A stretch of 64,000 nt of DNA, taken from the NCBI GenBank assembly GCA_020635435.1, contig JACJZU010000001.1:496001-560000 (forward strand), read 5' to 3'. This stretch comes from Flavobacteriales bacterium. Its GTDB lineage: Bacteria > Bacteroidota > Bacteroidia > NS11-12g > UBA9320. Below the pieces are notes generated by a model. It was not told the origin of the DNA. It saw only the letters and a program-made list of their open reading frames with translations, and made no database searches. The translations under genes were made by a program, and so were the position numbers. Of this stretch, positions 50,110-58,973 are shown one piece after another; the stretch's first letter is position 1, and every line of letters begins with the position of its first letter.

Positions 50110-51999
50110 ATGAGCGATCCCATCAAGCACGAGTGCGGACTGGTTTTCATCCGGCTTCGCAAACCTTTGGAATTCTACCAGGAGAAATACGGCTCGGCCC
50201 TGTACGGCATCCGAAAGCTGCAATTGCTCATGGCCAAACAGCTCAATAGGGGACAGGATGGTGCCGGTATTGGGATCGTTAAGCTGAACCCCAATTTTGG
50301 TCAGCGCTACCTTGCCCGGAAACGCAGCAACGCCAAAAATGCCGTAGCTGAGATCTTTGAGGAAGTGATGGATGGTTACAAGAAATTGGACCAGACAAAG
50401 GTGCGCGACGTAGATTGGCTGAAGTCGAACTTCCCCTATGCCGGGGAGCTCTTGCTGGGTCATTTGCGTTATGGAACACACGGCAGCAACAGCATAGAGA
50501 ACATTCACCCATTTCTGCGCCAGAACAACTGGATGAGCCGGAATCTGGTGATCGCCGGAAATTACAACGTGACCAACCTGGACGAGATGTTCGAATTGCT
50601 GATACAACTCGGACAGCAGCCCAAGGAGAAATCGGATAACGTTACCATGCTTGAGAAGATCGGTCATTTTCTGGATGAAGAGAATTCCCGCCTGCTTCAC
50701 GAATTGCGGAAAGAAGAAAAGGACAACCGGGTTATTGCCGACAAGATCAAGGAGAAGTTGGACATCGCCGCGATCCTGGAAAATTCCTTCCGCCATATTG
50801 ACGGGGGTTACAATATGGCCGGCATGATCGGAGACGGGAACGCTTTTGTCACCCGGGATCCCTGGGGTATACGCCCCTCCTATTATTATGTGGATGACGA
50901 GGTGTTCGTGGTTGCTTCGGAACGACCGGCGATCATGACGGCTTTCAACGTGGAAATGGAGGACATCAGGGAGTTAACTCCGGGAAATGCCATCATCGTT
51001 CGCAGAAGCGGGGCCATCGAAGAAGTACAGATACGCACGGAACGGGAACGACGAAGCTGCAGCTTCGAACGCATATACTTTTCCCGCGGGAGCGATGCCA
51101 ATATTCACCAGGAACGCAAACAATTGGGGCGGCACTTGAGTAAGGATATACTCCGGAAACTGGACCATGACGTGAAAAACGCCGTTTTCAGTTATGTACC
51201 TAATACCGCAGCAACGGCGTTTTATGGCGTTATTGACGGTCTGCATCGCTTTTTGGACTCCCACAAGTTTGACGAGATCCAGAAACTTGGGAAAGACATA
51301 ACTCCCGAAAAACTAAAGAACATACTCAATATTCGGATCCGCAGGGAGAAGATCCTGGTGAAGGATGTGAAGATGCGCACCTTCATCACCCAGGACGAAG
51401 ACCGCGAGGACATGGTAGGACACGTTTACGATGTTACCTACGGAGTGAGCAAACCGAACGACACCATAGTGGTTGTGGACGATTCCATAGTACGAGGCAC
51501 TACGCTCAAAACAAGCATACTGCGCATATTGGATCGGCTCGGTCCCAAAAGAGTTATTGTGGCCAGCAGTGCACCTATCATCAAGTATCCGGATTGCTAT
51601 GGAATAGACATGAGCCGGATGAATGAGTTTATCGCCTTCCGGGCGGTACTGTCCCTGCTGAAGAAAACCGGCCAGGAATCGAAACTGAAGGAAGTTTACG
51701 ATGAGTGCAAACGTCAGCTCAAATTACCCGACGAAGAAGTTCGCAATGCCGTTCAGGATCTGTATGCCTTATTCAGTGATGAAGCATTGAGCAAGGAAAT
51801 TGCTGCTTTGGTTACGCCGCCGGATATGAAAGCTGAAGTGGAGATCGTATACCAAAGTGTGGAGAATCTGCATAAATCCTGTCCAAAGCACAAAGGCGAC
51901 TGGTATTTCACCGGAAATTACCCGACTCCGGGTGGCATGCGCGTAGTGAACCGCTCGTTCATCTACTTCATGGAAGGAAAGAAGAGCAGGGCTTACTGA
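50110..51999 (+). CDS. purF: Amidophosphoribosyltransferase-family protein (long form)
   Basis: 629 residues from ATG 50110. The N-terminal Ntn glutaminase domain starts at the Cys in HECGLVFIRLRKPLEFYQEK, residue 9, and has RGQDGAGIGIVKLN, LLLGHLRYGTHG, IAGNYNVTNLDEMF and ATRDPWGIRPSYY-type segments. The C-terminal PRPP-binding domain has VVVVDDSIVRGTTLKTSILRIL. PurF makes phosphoribosylamine from PRPP and glutamine, the first step of purine synthesis. It is about 130 residues longer than common PurF (near 500), with a long insert between residues 85 and 130 and another near 200. Long PurF-like proteins exist in Bacteroidota beside a short one, so this may be the paralog rather than the main enzyme. 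Confidence 0.88.
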   Translation: MSDPIKHECGLVFIRLRKPLEFYQEKYGSALYGIRKLQLLMAKQLNRGQDGAGIGIVKLNPNFGQRYLARKRSNAKNAVAEIFEEVMDGYKKLDQTKVRDVDWLKSNFPYAGELLLGHLRYGTHGSNSIENIHPFLRQNNWMSRNLVIAGNYNVTNLDEMFELLIQLGQQPKEKSDNVTMLEKIGHFLDEENSRLLHELRKEEKDNRVIADKIKEKLDIAAILENSFRHIDGGYNMAGMIGDGNAFVTRDPWGIRPSYYYVDDEVFVVASERPAIMTAFNVEMEDIRELTPGNAIIVRRSGAIEEVQIRTERERRSCSFERIYFSRGSDANIHQERKQLGRHLSKDILRKLDHDVKNAVFSYVPNTAATAFYGVIDGLHRFLDSHKFDEIQKLGKDITPEKLKNILNIRIRREKILVKDVKMRTFITQDEDREDMVGHVYDVTYGVSKPNDTIVVVDDSIVRGTTLKTSILRILDRLGPKRVIVASSAPIIKYPDCYGIDMSRMNEFIAFRAVLSLLKKTGQESKLKEVYDECKRQLKLPDEEVRNAVQDLYALFSDEALSKEIAALVTPPDMKAEVEIVYQSVENLHKSCPKHKGDWYFTGNYPTPGGMRVVNRSFIYFMEGKKSRAY

Positions 52000-52004
52000 T
52001 CCAA

Positions 52005-53105
52005 TTACAGGAAGGGCAAACGAACCACCTTGGCCTTAAGGAATTTGCCCCTGATCTCAACGAGGATCTCCGTATCGACCTTACTGTATGCACTTTCCAC
52101 ATAACCCATACCGATGGCCTTATCGAGGCTGGGCGATTGGGTTCCGCTGGTAACTTCACCGATGATCACCTCATTCTGATCTCTGAGCACATAGTGTTGC
52201 CTAGGAATTCCACGGTCGATCATTTCGAAACCGACCAACTTTCGGGAGGGTTTATTTTCTTTAATGGCCAGGTGGTATTCCCAGTTCACGAAGGGATTAT
52301 TGAACTTGGTGATCCAGCCCAATCCGGCTTCGATCGGACTGGTTTGATCGTTGATATCGTTGCCGTAGAGGCAATATCCCTTTTCAAGGCGGAGCGTGTC
52401 CCTGCAGCCTAAACCACATGGGAGAATTCCGTACTCACTTCCGGCTTCCATGATGGCATCCCAAAGTTTGCGGGCATCTTTGTTCCACACATACAATTCG
52501 AAGCCACCTGCACCGGTGTATCCCGTAGCGGAGATGATGATATCGTCGATGCCGGCCATGCTGCCAGAGCTAAAGTGGTAGAAGTCGATCCCACTCAGAT
52601 CTACATCTGTTAGTTTTTGCAGCGTATGAATGGCTTTCGGTCCCTGAACGGCTAAAAGAGAGAGGTCATCAGACATATTCGTAAGTTCACAATCGAAGCC
52701 TTTCTCTTCCTTTTGGAACTTGATCCAAAACCAGTCTTTATCGATGTTTGAGGCATTCACAACCAAATAGAATTCCTCTTTGTTCCATCGGTACACGATA
52801 AGGTCGTCGACGATTCCTCCTTCTTCATTTGGCAGGCAGCTGTACTGCGCCTGACCATCGACCAGTTTTGAAACATCATTGGAGGTGACCCATTCGATGA
52901 GCGCCTCGGCATCTTTCCCTTTTACGGAGAACTCGCCCATATGAGACACATCGAACATACCCACAGAATTGCGTACGGCCATGTGCTCTTCGCGCAGGTT
53001 CGTGTATTGAACGGGCATATTGAACCCGGCAAAGGGTACCATTTTAGCGCCGAGCTCTACGTGCAATTGAGTAAGCGCAGTTGATTTCAAAGATTCGGGG
53101 GCCAT
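52005..53105 (-). CDS. gcvT: Aminomethyltransferase (glycine cleavage T protein)
   Basis: 366 residues. It transfers the aminomethyl carbon from lipoylated H protein to tetrahydrofolate and releases ammonia. Motifs are VPFAGFNMPVQYTNLREEHM, VGMFDVSHMGEFSVKG, ATGYTGAGGFELYVW, LPCGLGCRDTLRLEKGYCLY, GNDINDQTSPIEAGLGW and GEVTSGTQSPSLDKAIGMGY. ATG 53105 gives the usual N-terminus. A TATATTTG promoter element lies 30 bases upstream, so the leader is short. It ends five bases from the convergent purF gene. lpdA in this window would supply the L protein. Confidence 0.96.
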   Translation of the reverse strand: MAPESLKSTALTQLHVELGAKMVPFAGFNMPVQYTNLREEHMAVRNSVGMFDVSHMGEFSVKGKDAEALIEWVTSNDVSKLVDGQAQYSCLPNEEGGIVDDLIVYRWNKEEFYLVVNASNIDKDWFWIKFQKEEKGFDCELTNMSDDLSLLAVQGPKAIHTLQKLTDVDLSGIDFYHFSSGSMAGIDDIIISATGYTGAGGFELYVWNKDARKLWDAIMEAGSEYGILPCGLGCRDTLRLEKGYCLYGNDINDQTSPIEAGLGWITKFNNPFVNWEYHLAIKENKPSRKLVGFEMIDRGIPRQHYVLRDQNEVIIGEVTSGTQSPSLDKAIGMGYVESAYSKVDTEILVEIRGKFLKAKVVRLPFL

Positions 53106-53134
53106 ATCGTTTGTGTATAGGATTTGGTGCTGTG

Positions 53135-53142
53135 CAAATATA
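53135..53142 (-). promoter_or_regulatory. Promoter -7 element of gcvT
   Basis: TATATTTG on the minus strand, a full TAxxTTTG match, 30 bases before the ATG at 53105. Confidence 0.55.
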
Positions 53143-53162
53143 GCAGATGCAGCGAAGGGAAA

Positions 53163-53567
53163 TCAGGAATTGTACTTGCTCAGATGCTTGTACCTTTCGC
53201 GAACGGATGATGGTATGGGTGTAGGATCACCGGCCTCATCAACCCGAACAAAGGTTACACGGGTATTGAGCATTACTTCTTCTTCACCACTGTACACGCT
53301 TCCTTTCCTTGCCTCTATGGCGAGCGTGATGGAAGAACGCCCCATCTGCAGCACCTCGGCATAAATGCGGATGAGGTAACCAACCTTGATCTTTTTCTTG
53401 AAGATCACCTCCTCCACTTTTAGGGTGACCATATTCGGAGTATGACAAACCTGACAGGCGAATACGGAGGCGGCCTCATCCACCCAGGCCATCATGATAC
53501 CGCCAAATAGATTGCCGCTGACCCCTATATCCCGGGTCATGCAGATATGTGTTGTTACCAGTTCCAT
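53163..53567 (-). CDS. Acyl-CoA thioesterase, hotdog fold (YciA-like)
   Basis: 134 residues with the 4HBT/acyl-CoA thioesterase pattern: an NLFGGIMMAWVDEAASVFAC block that carries the active-site region, then VTLKVEEVIFKKKIKVGYLI and MGRSSITLAIEARKGSVYSG. It hydrolyses acyl-CoA esters in the cytoplasm; substrate unknown. It lies between gcvT and ytxJ on the same strand with its own TATCTTTG element upstream. A second, unlike thioesterase is at 55246-55689. Confidence 0.88.
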   Translation of the reverse strand: MELVTTHICMTRDIGVSGNLFGGIMMAWVDEAASVFACQVCHTPNMVTLKVEEVIFKKKIKVGYLIRIYAEVLQMGRSSITLAIEARKGSVYSGEEEVMLNTRVTFVRVDEAGDPTPIPSSVRERYKHLSKYNS

Positions 53568-53575
53568 AGAATGGA

Positions 53576-53583
53576 CAAAGATA
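53576..53583 (-). promoter_or_regulatory. Promoter -7 element of the thioesterase gene
   Basis: TATCTTTG on the minus strand, a full TAxxTTTG match, 9 bases before the ATG at 53567 and just past the ytxJ stop. Confidence 0.5.
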
Positions 53584-53589
53584 GCCCGA

Positions 53590-53979
53590 TCAGACAGCCC
53601 GTCCTTTGAGTATCTCGATCAATTCCTCATTGCGGATCCCGCCGTGCGAGTTGTGGTAGATCACCTTCCCATTGCGGAACACCAGGATCTGCGGACTTTC
53701 GTGCCTGATACGGGTGCGTTCGCTTAGGGCATTGCTGATATCCCTGTACTGAATCAGGTCGAGGTAGTAGAAATCGGTTTGTGGATTGGCAAGCAATCCG
53801 CCCGATTCGAGTCTATGCAGGGCCATCGAGCTGATACTGCATCGGGTTGAATGCTTCAAGACAACCACATCCCTATCGTGAGAGTTCCTTTCGATCTCGT
53901 CGAGTTGTTTCAGATCATTTAAATCGATCCATTCCCGGGATAGGGTACTTTTTTCCTCTTTATCGAACCAACCGAACAT
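53590..53979 (-). CDS. ytxJ: Bacillithiol-system redox protein YtxJ
   Basis: 129 residues, thioredoxin fold with a single active-site Cys in KHSTRCSISSMALHRLESG and a TRIRHESPQILVFRNGKVIY strand with the cis-Pro. YtxJ proteins act as monothiol bacilliredoxin-like factors in cells that use bacillithiol. Its presence suggests this organism makes bacillithiol, as many Bacteroidota do. The N-terminus (MFGWFDKEEKSTLSREWIDL) fits the family. It has no close operon partner. Confidence 0.88.
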   Translation of the reverse strand: MFGWFDKEEKSTLSREWIDLNDLKQLDEIERNSHDRDVVVLKHSTRCSISSMALHRLESGGLLANPQTDFYYLDLIQYRDISNALSERTRIRHESPQILVFRNGKVIYHNSHGGIRNEELIEILKGRAV

Positions 53980-54065
53980 TGTTTTTCCTGACTTTAGTTT
54001 AAGAAAACATCTGACCAGTCACAATGTTCGCAATTCTCCGGGAATAGTGACCCTACGGGATTGAC

Positions 54066-54428
54066 CTATATGAAAATTTCGCGGACGAGGATGTCAACAT
54101 CAAAAACATAACGCTCAGGAATATTGAAGCTGAATCGTTGAACTTCACCGGGATTGATGAAAACATCCACGGTGATCCAGTCGGTGCTTATCATTCGCGC
54201 AAATTCGTCATAGAGCCTTACTTCCAATTGTACGGCACGAACGAATGTATTTCCATCGTTGAATAATTCACCGTCGATCTCAACATGCCTTGGTCCTGCC
54301 CAAAAATCGTAGTACAGATCAACATCGGGCCTAACAGGTGCAACAACGACCGTTTCCTCGTAAACACAAGAACTGAAGAATAAACTCATGCCGAGGGTTA
54401 GAATGGAGAGCGTAATTAATTTTTTCAT
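54066..54428 (-). CDS. Small lipoprotein of unknown function
   Basis: 120 residues. Signal peptide MKKLITLSILTLGMSLFFSS with lipobox FSSC, so it should be lipid-anchored at Cys21. The mature part is an Ig-like or immunoglobulin-type beta domain: VEIDGELFNDGNTFVRAVQL, RLYDEFARMISTDWITVDVF and GEVQRFSFNIPERYVFDVDI. It resembles the FxLYD-type small domains found in exported lipoproteins. It is likely on the outer membrane. No operon partner. Confidence 0.75.
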   Translation of the reverse strand: MKKLITLSILTLGMSLFFSSCVYEETVVVAPVRPDVDLYYDFWAGPRHVEIDGELFNDGNTFVRAVQLEVRLYDEFARMISTDWITVDVFINPGEVQRFSFNIPERYVFDVDILVREIFI

Positions 54429-54553
54429 AGCGCATTGATCTTAGGTTGGTTTGTACATTGAATTCTAATTCATGCTATTCAAACTCTACTCCACTCCTTC
54501 CAATACTAACGTGGATCGGTCCAATACTGCGGGATTCGGTGTGCTGCGAAATA

Positions 54554-55243
54554 TTATAGCTGATCGGATCTTCGGAGGGGGAACCTCAACGACATCAGTC
54601 TTTTCACGGATCGTATACGCAGCAGATAGATCCTTCGCAGATCGCGGATATGAAGATCCCGTTGAAGTGTGATCAATCGCATCGAAACTATGAATACAAA
54701 GGTCACGCCGTTGGAAATGTATAGATTACTGGTCAATAGATGAGTCATGATCTGATTGATAACCAGTCCCATAAGCACGATCGAGGCATACAATTCGGCT
54801 GAAAGCACTTTGGGAATCTCGTTACAGATCACATCGCGGAGTAAACCGCCAAAGGTGGCAGTTACCACCCCAAGAAATACGGCTGTTAAGGGGTTAGCAC
54901 CATAATCCAGACTGCGGTGCATTCCCGCCAGTGCTGCGAAGGAAACGGCAATTGGGTCGATCCAGCTCAGGATCTTCGCACCTTTCTGTACGTAGCCTCC
55001 GAACAAGCGTGCAGTAACCACACCGAGCACAACGGCGATCACAAAGGCCTCATGGCTGATCCATGCAATGGGGTGTGCGTTCAGGAGCATATCCCGAACG
55101 GTACCTCCACCTGTTGCTGTGAGGAGGGCAACAACGCCAATTCCATAGGAATCGAGTTTCCCGTACTTGCGACTAATCAACGCACCGCTCATCGCAAAAA
55201 AGAAGGTGGCGGCTACATCGAGATATATGGTTTGTATGAACAT
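54554..55243 (-). CDS. TRIC-type cation channel family protein (UPF0126)
   Basis: 229 residues, about seven hydrophobic helices, with the two repeated family motifs: AMSGALISRKYGKLDSYGIG followed by ALLTATGGGTVRDMLLNAHP, and FLGVVTATFGGLLRDVICNE. Bacterial UPF0126 proteins (YadS, YicG) are relatives of TRIC potassium channels in the cytoplasmic membrane. The tail is Arg-rich and may be cytoplasmic. The ATG at 55243 lies two bases after the stop of the upstream thioesterase, so they share an operon. Confidence 0.92.
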   Translation of the reverse strand: MFIQTIYLDVAATFFFAMSGALISRKYGKLDSYGIGVVALLTATGGGTVRDMLLNAHPIAWISHEAFVIAVVLGVVTARLFGGYVQKGAKILSWIDPIAVSFAALAGMHRSLDYGANPLTAVFLGVVTATFGGLLRDVICNEIPKVLSAELYASIVLMGLVINQIMTHLLTSNLYISNGVTFVFIVSMRLITLQRDLHIRDLRRIYLLRIRSVKRLMSLRFPLRRSDQL

Positions 55244-55245
55244 GA

Positions 55246-55689
55246 TCAGTTCGATTCGGGTATGATCGTTTGTTGAAACTGGACATTATGTGGAAATGGC
55301 TTGCCCTTGCGGAGAGCCACAAGAACAAACGATGCCTTGCAAATGAGATGTCGTCCGCCATTGAGACTTTCCCTGTGAACGCTCACCTGAACCGTGAGCG
55401 AACTGCGTCCGATCCGGGTCAATTTGGTCCTGAGTTCAACGATATCACCCAAATAGGCAGGTTGGAGGAAATCCACCTCGCTAACATGGGCTGTAACGAT
55501 GCCGTCGCATGGGGAGTCGTAGAGTAAACGGCGGGCGGTATTGGAGGCCGCGAGGTCCATCTCGGCCAGGATCCTACCGCCAAACAGCGTTCCGGCATAG
55601 TTCAGCGCATCGGGGAACACTGTAAAGGTGTACAAACGCTCTCCGGTGATCAGATCCGGTTTCAATTCCGTATTGCTTGCTGCTTTCAT
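55246..55689 (-). CDS. Acyl-CoA thioesterase, hotdog fold
   Basis: 147 residues with the thioesterase motif in ALNYAGTLFGGRILAEMDLA, TAHVSEVDFLQPAYLGDIVE and RTKLTRIGRSSLTVQVSVHR. It hydrolyses acyl-CoA in the cytoplasm. It is only distantly similar to the thioesterase at 53163-53567. It is the first gene of a two-gene unit with the TRIC-type channel. The region upstream holds a strong minus-strand terminator at 55726-55764, so any promoter must lie within the 36 bases in between, or transcription reads through. Confidence 0.87.
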   Translation of the reverse strand: MKAASNTELKPDLITGERLYTFTVFPDALNYAGTLFGGRILAEMDLAASNTARRLLYDSPCDGIVTAHVSEVDFLQPAYLGDIVELRTKLTRIGRSSLTVQVSVHRESLNGGRHLICKASFVLVALRKGKPFPHNVQFQQTIIPESN

Positions 55690-55725
55690 AGCTGTGTTGC
55701 CTTGCGAAGCAGATCGGAATTGGCC

Positions 55726-55764
55726 AAAAAAAAGGCCTTCCCGTATCTACTTCGGGAAGGCCTT
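55726..55764 (-). terminator. Strong intrinsic terminator on the minus strand
   Basis: AAGGCCTTCCCG pairs perfectly with CGGGAAGGCCTT across a nine-base loop, with eight T following on the minus strand. No annotated gene lies upstream on that strand, so it implies a short, unannotated minus-strand transcript (see 55785-55865). Confidence 0.9.
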
Positions 55765-55784
55765 CATTCATTTTTATAGTTCTA

Positions 55785-55865
55785 TTAAAAAAACCATACA
55801 AGGCAATCCCGATCACCGCGCTTGCGGCAACACATGAAATGCTTATGCATGGACAGATTTCTCAT
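55785..55865 (-). ncRNA. Candidate small RNA or micro-peptide gene
   Basis: A TATTTTTG element (55876-55883) and a strong terminator (55726-55764) frame about 140 minus-strand bases. Inside, an ATG at 55865 opens 26 codons (MRNLSMHKHFMCCRKRGDRD then CLVWFF and TAA), and a perfect small hairpin (CCGC-AAGC-GCGG) is present. A second frame reads a hydrophobic stretch (SCVAASAVIGIALYGFFN). I cannot tell RNA from peptide and match no known RNA family. Confidence 0.4.
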
Positions 55866-55875
55866 TTAACGTGGG

Positions 55876-55883
55876 CAAAAATA
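55876..55883 (-). promoter_or_regulatory. Candidate promoter -7 of the small transcript
   Basis: TATTTTTG on the minus strand, a full TAxxTTTG match, ten bases before ATG 55865. No clear -33 TTG. Confidence 0.35.
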
Positions 55884-56054
55884 AGTGAATCCCGATTGTT
55901 TGTCGTGTTAAATAATTGAGAACGCAGCTGAAAGTCCGTGCAGAAGAGGTTAAGATGCTGATGGGGTAGGGCGAAAAAACGGCAGCGGTCCTTGTTTTTT
56001 TATTCGGCCCGGAGTTGAACACGAATCGAAATTCTTAACTTCGGAAAATGGCCT

Positions 56055-57374
56055 ATGGAGATTGAATTAACGGAGGAATTTGAGTACGCTCTAAACACCT
56101 TAGAGCATAGCGATCGCTCCGTTTTCATAACCGGAAAGGCGGGAACGGGTAAATCGGAGTTATTGCGGTATTTCCTATCGAAAACCTCAAAGAAAGCAGT
56201 TGTTCTGGCCCCGACAGGCATTGCTGCTCTGCATGTTAGCGGACAGACCATTCATTCCTTTTTTGGTTTTCCGCCAACCTTTTTGCCACCCAGTGCCATC
56301 CGAACCCATCGGATGAAGACGCGCCTGATGAACAAGCTGGAAGTTCTGGTGATCGATGAAATATCAATGGTCCGCTCCGATGTGATGCGGGCGATAGACC
56401 TTTCGCTGCGCAAATACCGAAAGAACATGAGCGAGGCCTTTGGGGGTGTGCAGATGGTATTCATTGGGGACCTCTATCAATTGCCGCCGGTGGTGCGGGA
56501 TTCCGAACAAAACACACTCCGAACCTGGTTTAAAGGGCCGTATTTTTTTGATGGCCTCTCCCCGGATTTCCAATACGATCGCATCGAGCTCAGCAAGGTT
56601 TTCAGACAACGGAATTCGGAGACACAGTTCGTGCAGATCCTCAACAGGATCCGCAATAATGAAACGACCGCTGATGATCTGCAGTTGTTGAACAGTCGCT
56701 TCACTGTTGACACGGCGATCTCCGATCACTCCATCTATCTGACCGCCCGCCGCGATCATGCCCTTGCGCTCAATGCAGGCAAGCTTGCAGAACTCGAAGG
56801 AGAGGAACATGTGTACGTGGGGAAAGTGAAAGGCACATTCAAGGTCTTGCTGGAAAGCTCCGAACGAAATCCGGAGCACCGCTTACCCGCACCTTTGAAC
56901 CTCAAACTCAAACCCGGGGCGAAAGTTATGATGCTCAAGAACGATGGAGAAAAGCGCTGGGTGAATGGGACCATCGCATTCGTAAAGGCCCTTGAAAGTG
57001 ACGAGATCCTGATCTCGATCGGGGATGAGGAATACTGGATAGGACCGGAGACCTGGCAGGACATCCGATATACATTGAGTCCGGAAACCGGGCAATTGGA
57101 AGAAGAAGTGATCGGTAGTTTTCACCAATTCCCGTTACAGTTGGCCTATGCCATAACCATTCATAAAAGTCAGGGTAAAACCTTCGAAAATGTAACCATA
57201 GATGTTGGCCGGGGAGCCTTTGCGCATGGGCAGATGTATGTGGCTTTAAGTAGGTGCACTTCTTTACAGGGTATTACATTGAGTCGCCCGGTCCGATTTG
57301 AAGATGTGATCGTGGACCGGGAAGTTGTCGATTTTCTCGAATCGAGTCCGCTTGAGGGAAAAGGATCGGGATGA
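56055..57374 (+). CDS. PIF1-like DNA helicase
   Basis: 439 residues. It is a superfamily 1B helicase of the PIF1/RecD type: Walker A SVFITGKAGTGKSELLRYFL, Ia APTGIAALHVSGQTIHSFFG, Walker B LEVLVIDEISMVRSDVMRAI, motif III FIGDLYQLPPVV, a later LKPGAKVMMLKNDGEKRWVN block and motif VI-like QLAYAITIHKSQGKTFENVT with MYVALSRCTSLQGITL. Such proteins unwind DNA 5' to 3', including G-quadruplexes and forked or damaged DNA. It stands alone, convergent with lysS. ATG 56055 follows a TAACTTCG element by 11 bases; an ATG at 56049 meets a stop at once. Confidence 0.92.
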   Translation: MEIELTEEFEYALNTLEHSDRSVFITGKAGTGKSELLRYFLSKTSKKAVVLAPTGIAALHVSGQTIHSFFGFPPTFLPPSAIRTHRMKTRLMNKLEVLVIDEISMVRSDVMRAIDLSLRKYRKNMSEAFGGVQMVFIGDLYQLPPVVRDSEQNTLRTWFKGPYFFDGLSPDFQYDRIELSKVFRQRNSETQFVQILNRIRNNETTADDLQLLNSRFTVDTAISDHSIYLTARRDHALALNAGKLAELEGEEHVYVGKVKGTFKVLLESSERNPEHRLPAPLNLKLKPGAKVMMLKNDGEKRWVNGTIAFVKALESDEILISIGDEEYWIGPETWQDIRYTLSPETGQLEEEVIGSFHQFPLQLAYAITIHKSQGKTFENVTIDVGRGAFAHGQMYVALSRCTSLQGITLSRPVRFEDVIVDREVVDFLESSPLEGKGSG

Positions 57375-57387
57375 AAAGGGTATGAGA

Positions 57388-58893
57388 TCAGCGGCGTTCG
57401 GGCCTCATCTGGGGGAAGAATAAAACCTCCTGGATCGAAGCCTGGTTGGTGAGCATCATCACGAGGCGATCGATACCGATGCCAATACCCGCCGTTGGTG
57501 GCATTCCATATTCCAGCGAACGGAGAAAATCCTCGTCGATGAACATGGCCTCCTCATCACCACGGTCGAGCAATTTGGCTTGTTCCTCGAAGCGTTCGCG
57601 CTGGTCGATCGGGTCGTTCAACTCGCTGTAACAATTGGCGATCTCCTTTCCGTTAATAATGAGTTCGAAGCGTTCCGTAAGTGTTGGGTCTTCCCGGTGC
57701 TTCTTGGTAAGCGGACTCATGGAAACCGGGTAATCCTTGATGAATGTGGGTTGAATGAGGTGTTTTTCTACATAAGCTCCGAAGATCTCATCGATCATTT
57801 TACCTGCTCCCATGGACTCATCCACTTCAACTTTCAGTTCTTTGGCTACAGATCGGATCTCGGATTCATTCAAACCGTGCAAATTCTTGCCGGTATATTT
57901 TTCAATGGCTCCGAACAAGGTCATCCGCGCAAACGGTTCTCCGAATTCGATCTCATTATTGCCCAACATTACAGAAGTAGTATCAAGGACCTTGGTACAG
58001 ATCTCCCGGAGCATCTGCTCGGTGAGATCCATCATCCAGTTATAATCCTGATAGGCCACATATAGCTCCATTTGGGTGAATTCCGGATTATGTGTCCGGT
58101 CCATTCCCTCGTTTCGGAAATCTTTGGCGAACTCAAAAACACCCCGGAAACCGCCAACTATAAGTCGTTTTAGGTAGAGTTCGTTGGCCACCCTAAGATA
58201 GAGTGGAATATCCAGCGCGTTGTGGTGCGTGATAAAAGGTTTGGCTGCCGCTCCGCCGGGAATCGGTTGTAGTACAGGTGTTTCCACTTCCAAATAACCG
58301 CGTTGGATCAGAAAATCGCGCATGGCTCCAATTACACGAGAACGCACCAGGAATATTTCGCGGACCTGTGGATTCACGATCAGGTCTACATAACGCATTC
58401 GATAGCGCTGTTCCGGGTCGGTGAAGGCATCGTATACCTTTCCGTCGACTTCCTTGGGCATCGGAAGTGGGTTCAGCGTTTTACACAATAGTTTGAGCGA
58501 AGTAACATGGATCGAGATCTCGCCAACCTGAGTTGTGAACACGTAACCGGTTACGCCGATAATATCACCAATGTCGAGATGTTTTTTAAAGACATCGTTA
58601 TAGAGCGATTTATCTTCATCGGGGCAGATCTCGTCCCGATTTATGTACAATTGTATTCTTCCGGTATCGTCCTGTAACTCAGCAAAACTGGCCTTACCCA
58701 TGATCCTGCGACGCATAAGTCGGCCGGCAATTGAAACATTTTTATAGTTCAACTTGTCGTTTTCATAATGCTCCCGGATCTCATCGGCGGTCACGTTCAC
58801 CTCAAATGGTTGTGGTGGATACGGATCAATGCCCAGATCGCGGATGGCCTGTAGGGATTGGCGTCGCTGTAACTGCTGTTCGTTAAGTTCCAT
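57388..58893 (-). CDS. lysS: Lysine--tRNA ligase, class II
   Basis: 501 residues from ATG 58893 (MELNEQQLQRRQSLQAIRDL); the frame extends to 59031, but those codons reach into the divergent neighbour. OB-fold domain (VSIAGRLMRRRIMGKASFAE, LQDDTGRIQLYINRDE), class II motif 1 and 2 (FRNEGMDRTHNPEFTQMELY) and motif 3 (GIGIGIDRLVMMLTNQASIQ) are present. It charges tRNA-Lys in the cytoplasm. A TATATTCG element (58910-58917, minus strand), one base off consensus, lies 16 bases upstream. Confidence 0.97.
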   Translation of the reverse strand: MELNEQQLQRRQSLQAIRDLGIDPYPPQPFEVNVTADEIREHYENDKLNYKNVSIAGRLMRRRIMGKASFAELQDDTGRIQLYINRDEICPDEDKSLYNDVFKKHLDIGDIIGVTGYVFTTQVGEISIHVTSLKLLCKTLNPLPMPKEVDGKVYDAFTDPEQRYRMRYVDLIVNPQVREIFLVRSRVIGAMRDFLIQRGYLEVETPVLQPIPGGAAAKPFITHHNALDIPLYLRVANELYLKRLIVGGFRGVFEFAKDFRNEGMDRTHNPEFTQMELYVAYQDYNWMMDLTEQMLREICTKVLDTTSVMLGNNEIEFGEPFARMTLFGAIEKYTGKNLHGLNESEIRSVAKELKVEVDESMGAGKMIDEIFGAYVEKHLIQPTFIKDYPVSMSPLTKKHREDPTLTERFELIINGKEIANCYSELNDPIDQRERFEEQAKLLDRGDEEAMFIDEDFLRSLEYGMPPTAGIGIGIDRLVMMLTNQASIQEVLFFPQMRPERR

Positions 58894-58973
58894 GCAGTGT
58901 AATTTTTTGCGAATATAGTACAGTCGGGCAACGCAGAGGAGATATAGGGAGTCCAATAGACAGGCGCATTGAC

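Larger units (their letters stand above)
55765..56054. other. Divergent intergenic region with a possible small transcript
   Basis: It holds the minus-strand small-RNA candidate (55765-55870 or so), a TATTTTTG element on the minus strand (55876-55883), and a TAACTTCG element on the plus strand (56036-56043), one base from the TAxxTTTG consensus and just ahead of the helicase gene. No large gene is supported. Confidence 0.5.

Noticed and set aside
53106..53134. Glycine riboswitch ahead of gcvT
   Set aside because: The promoter element lies only 30 bases from the start, leaving no room for the aptamer.
55574..55816. 80-residue minus-strand ORF running through the terminator into the thioesterase gene
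   Set aside because: Reads through a perfect terminator hairpin and overlaps the true thioesterase start in another frame; only the hydrophobic part is mentioned as an alternative.
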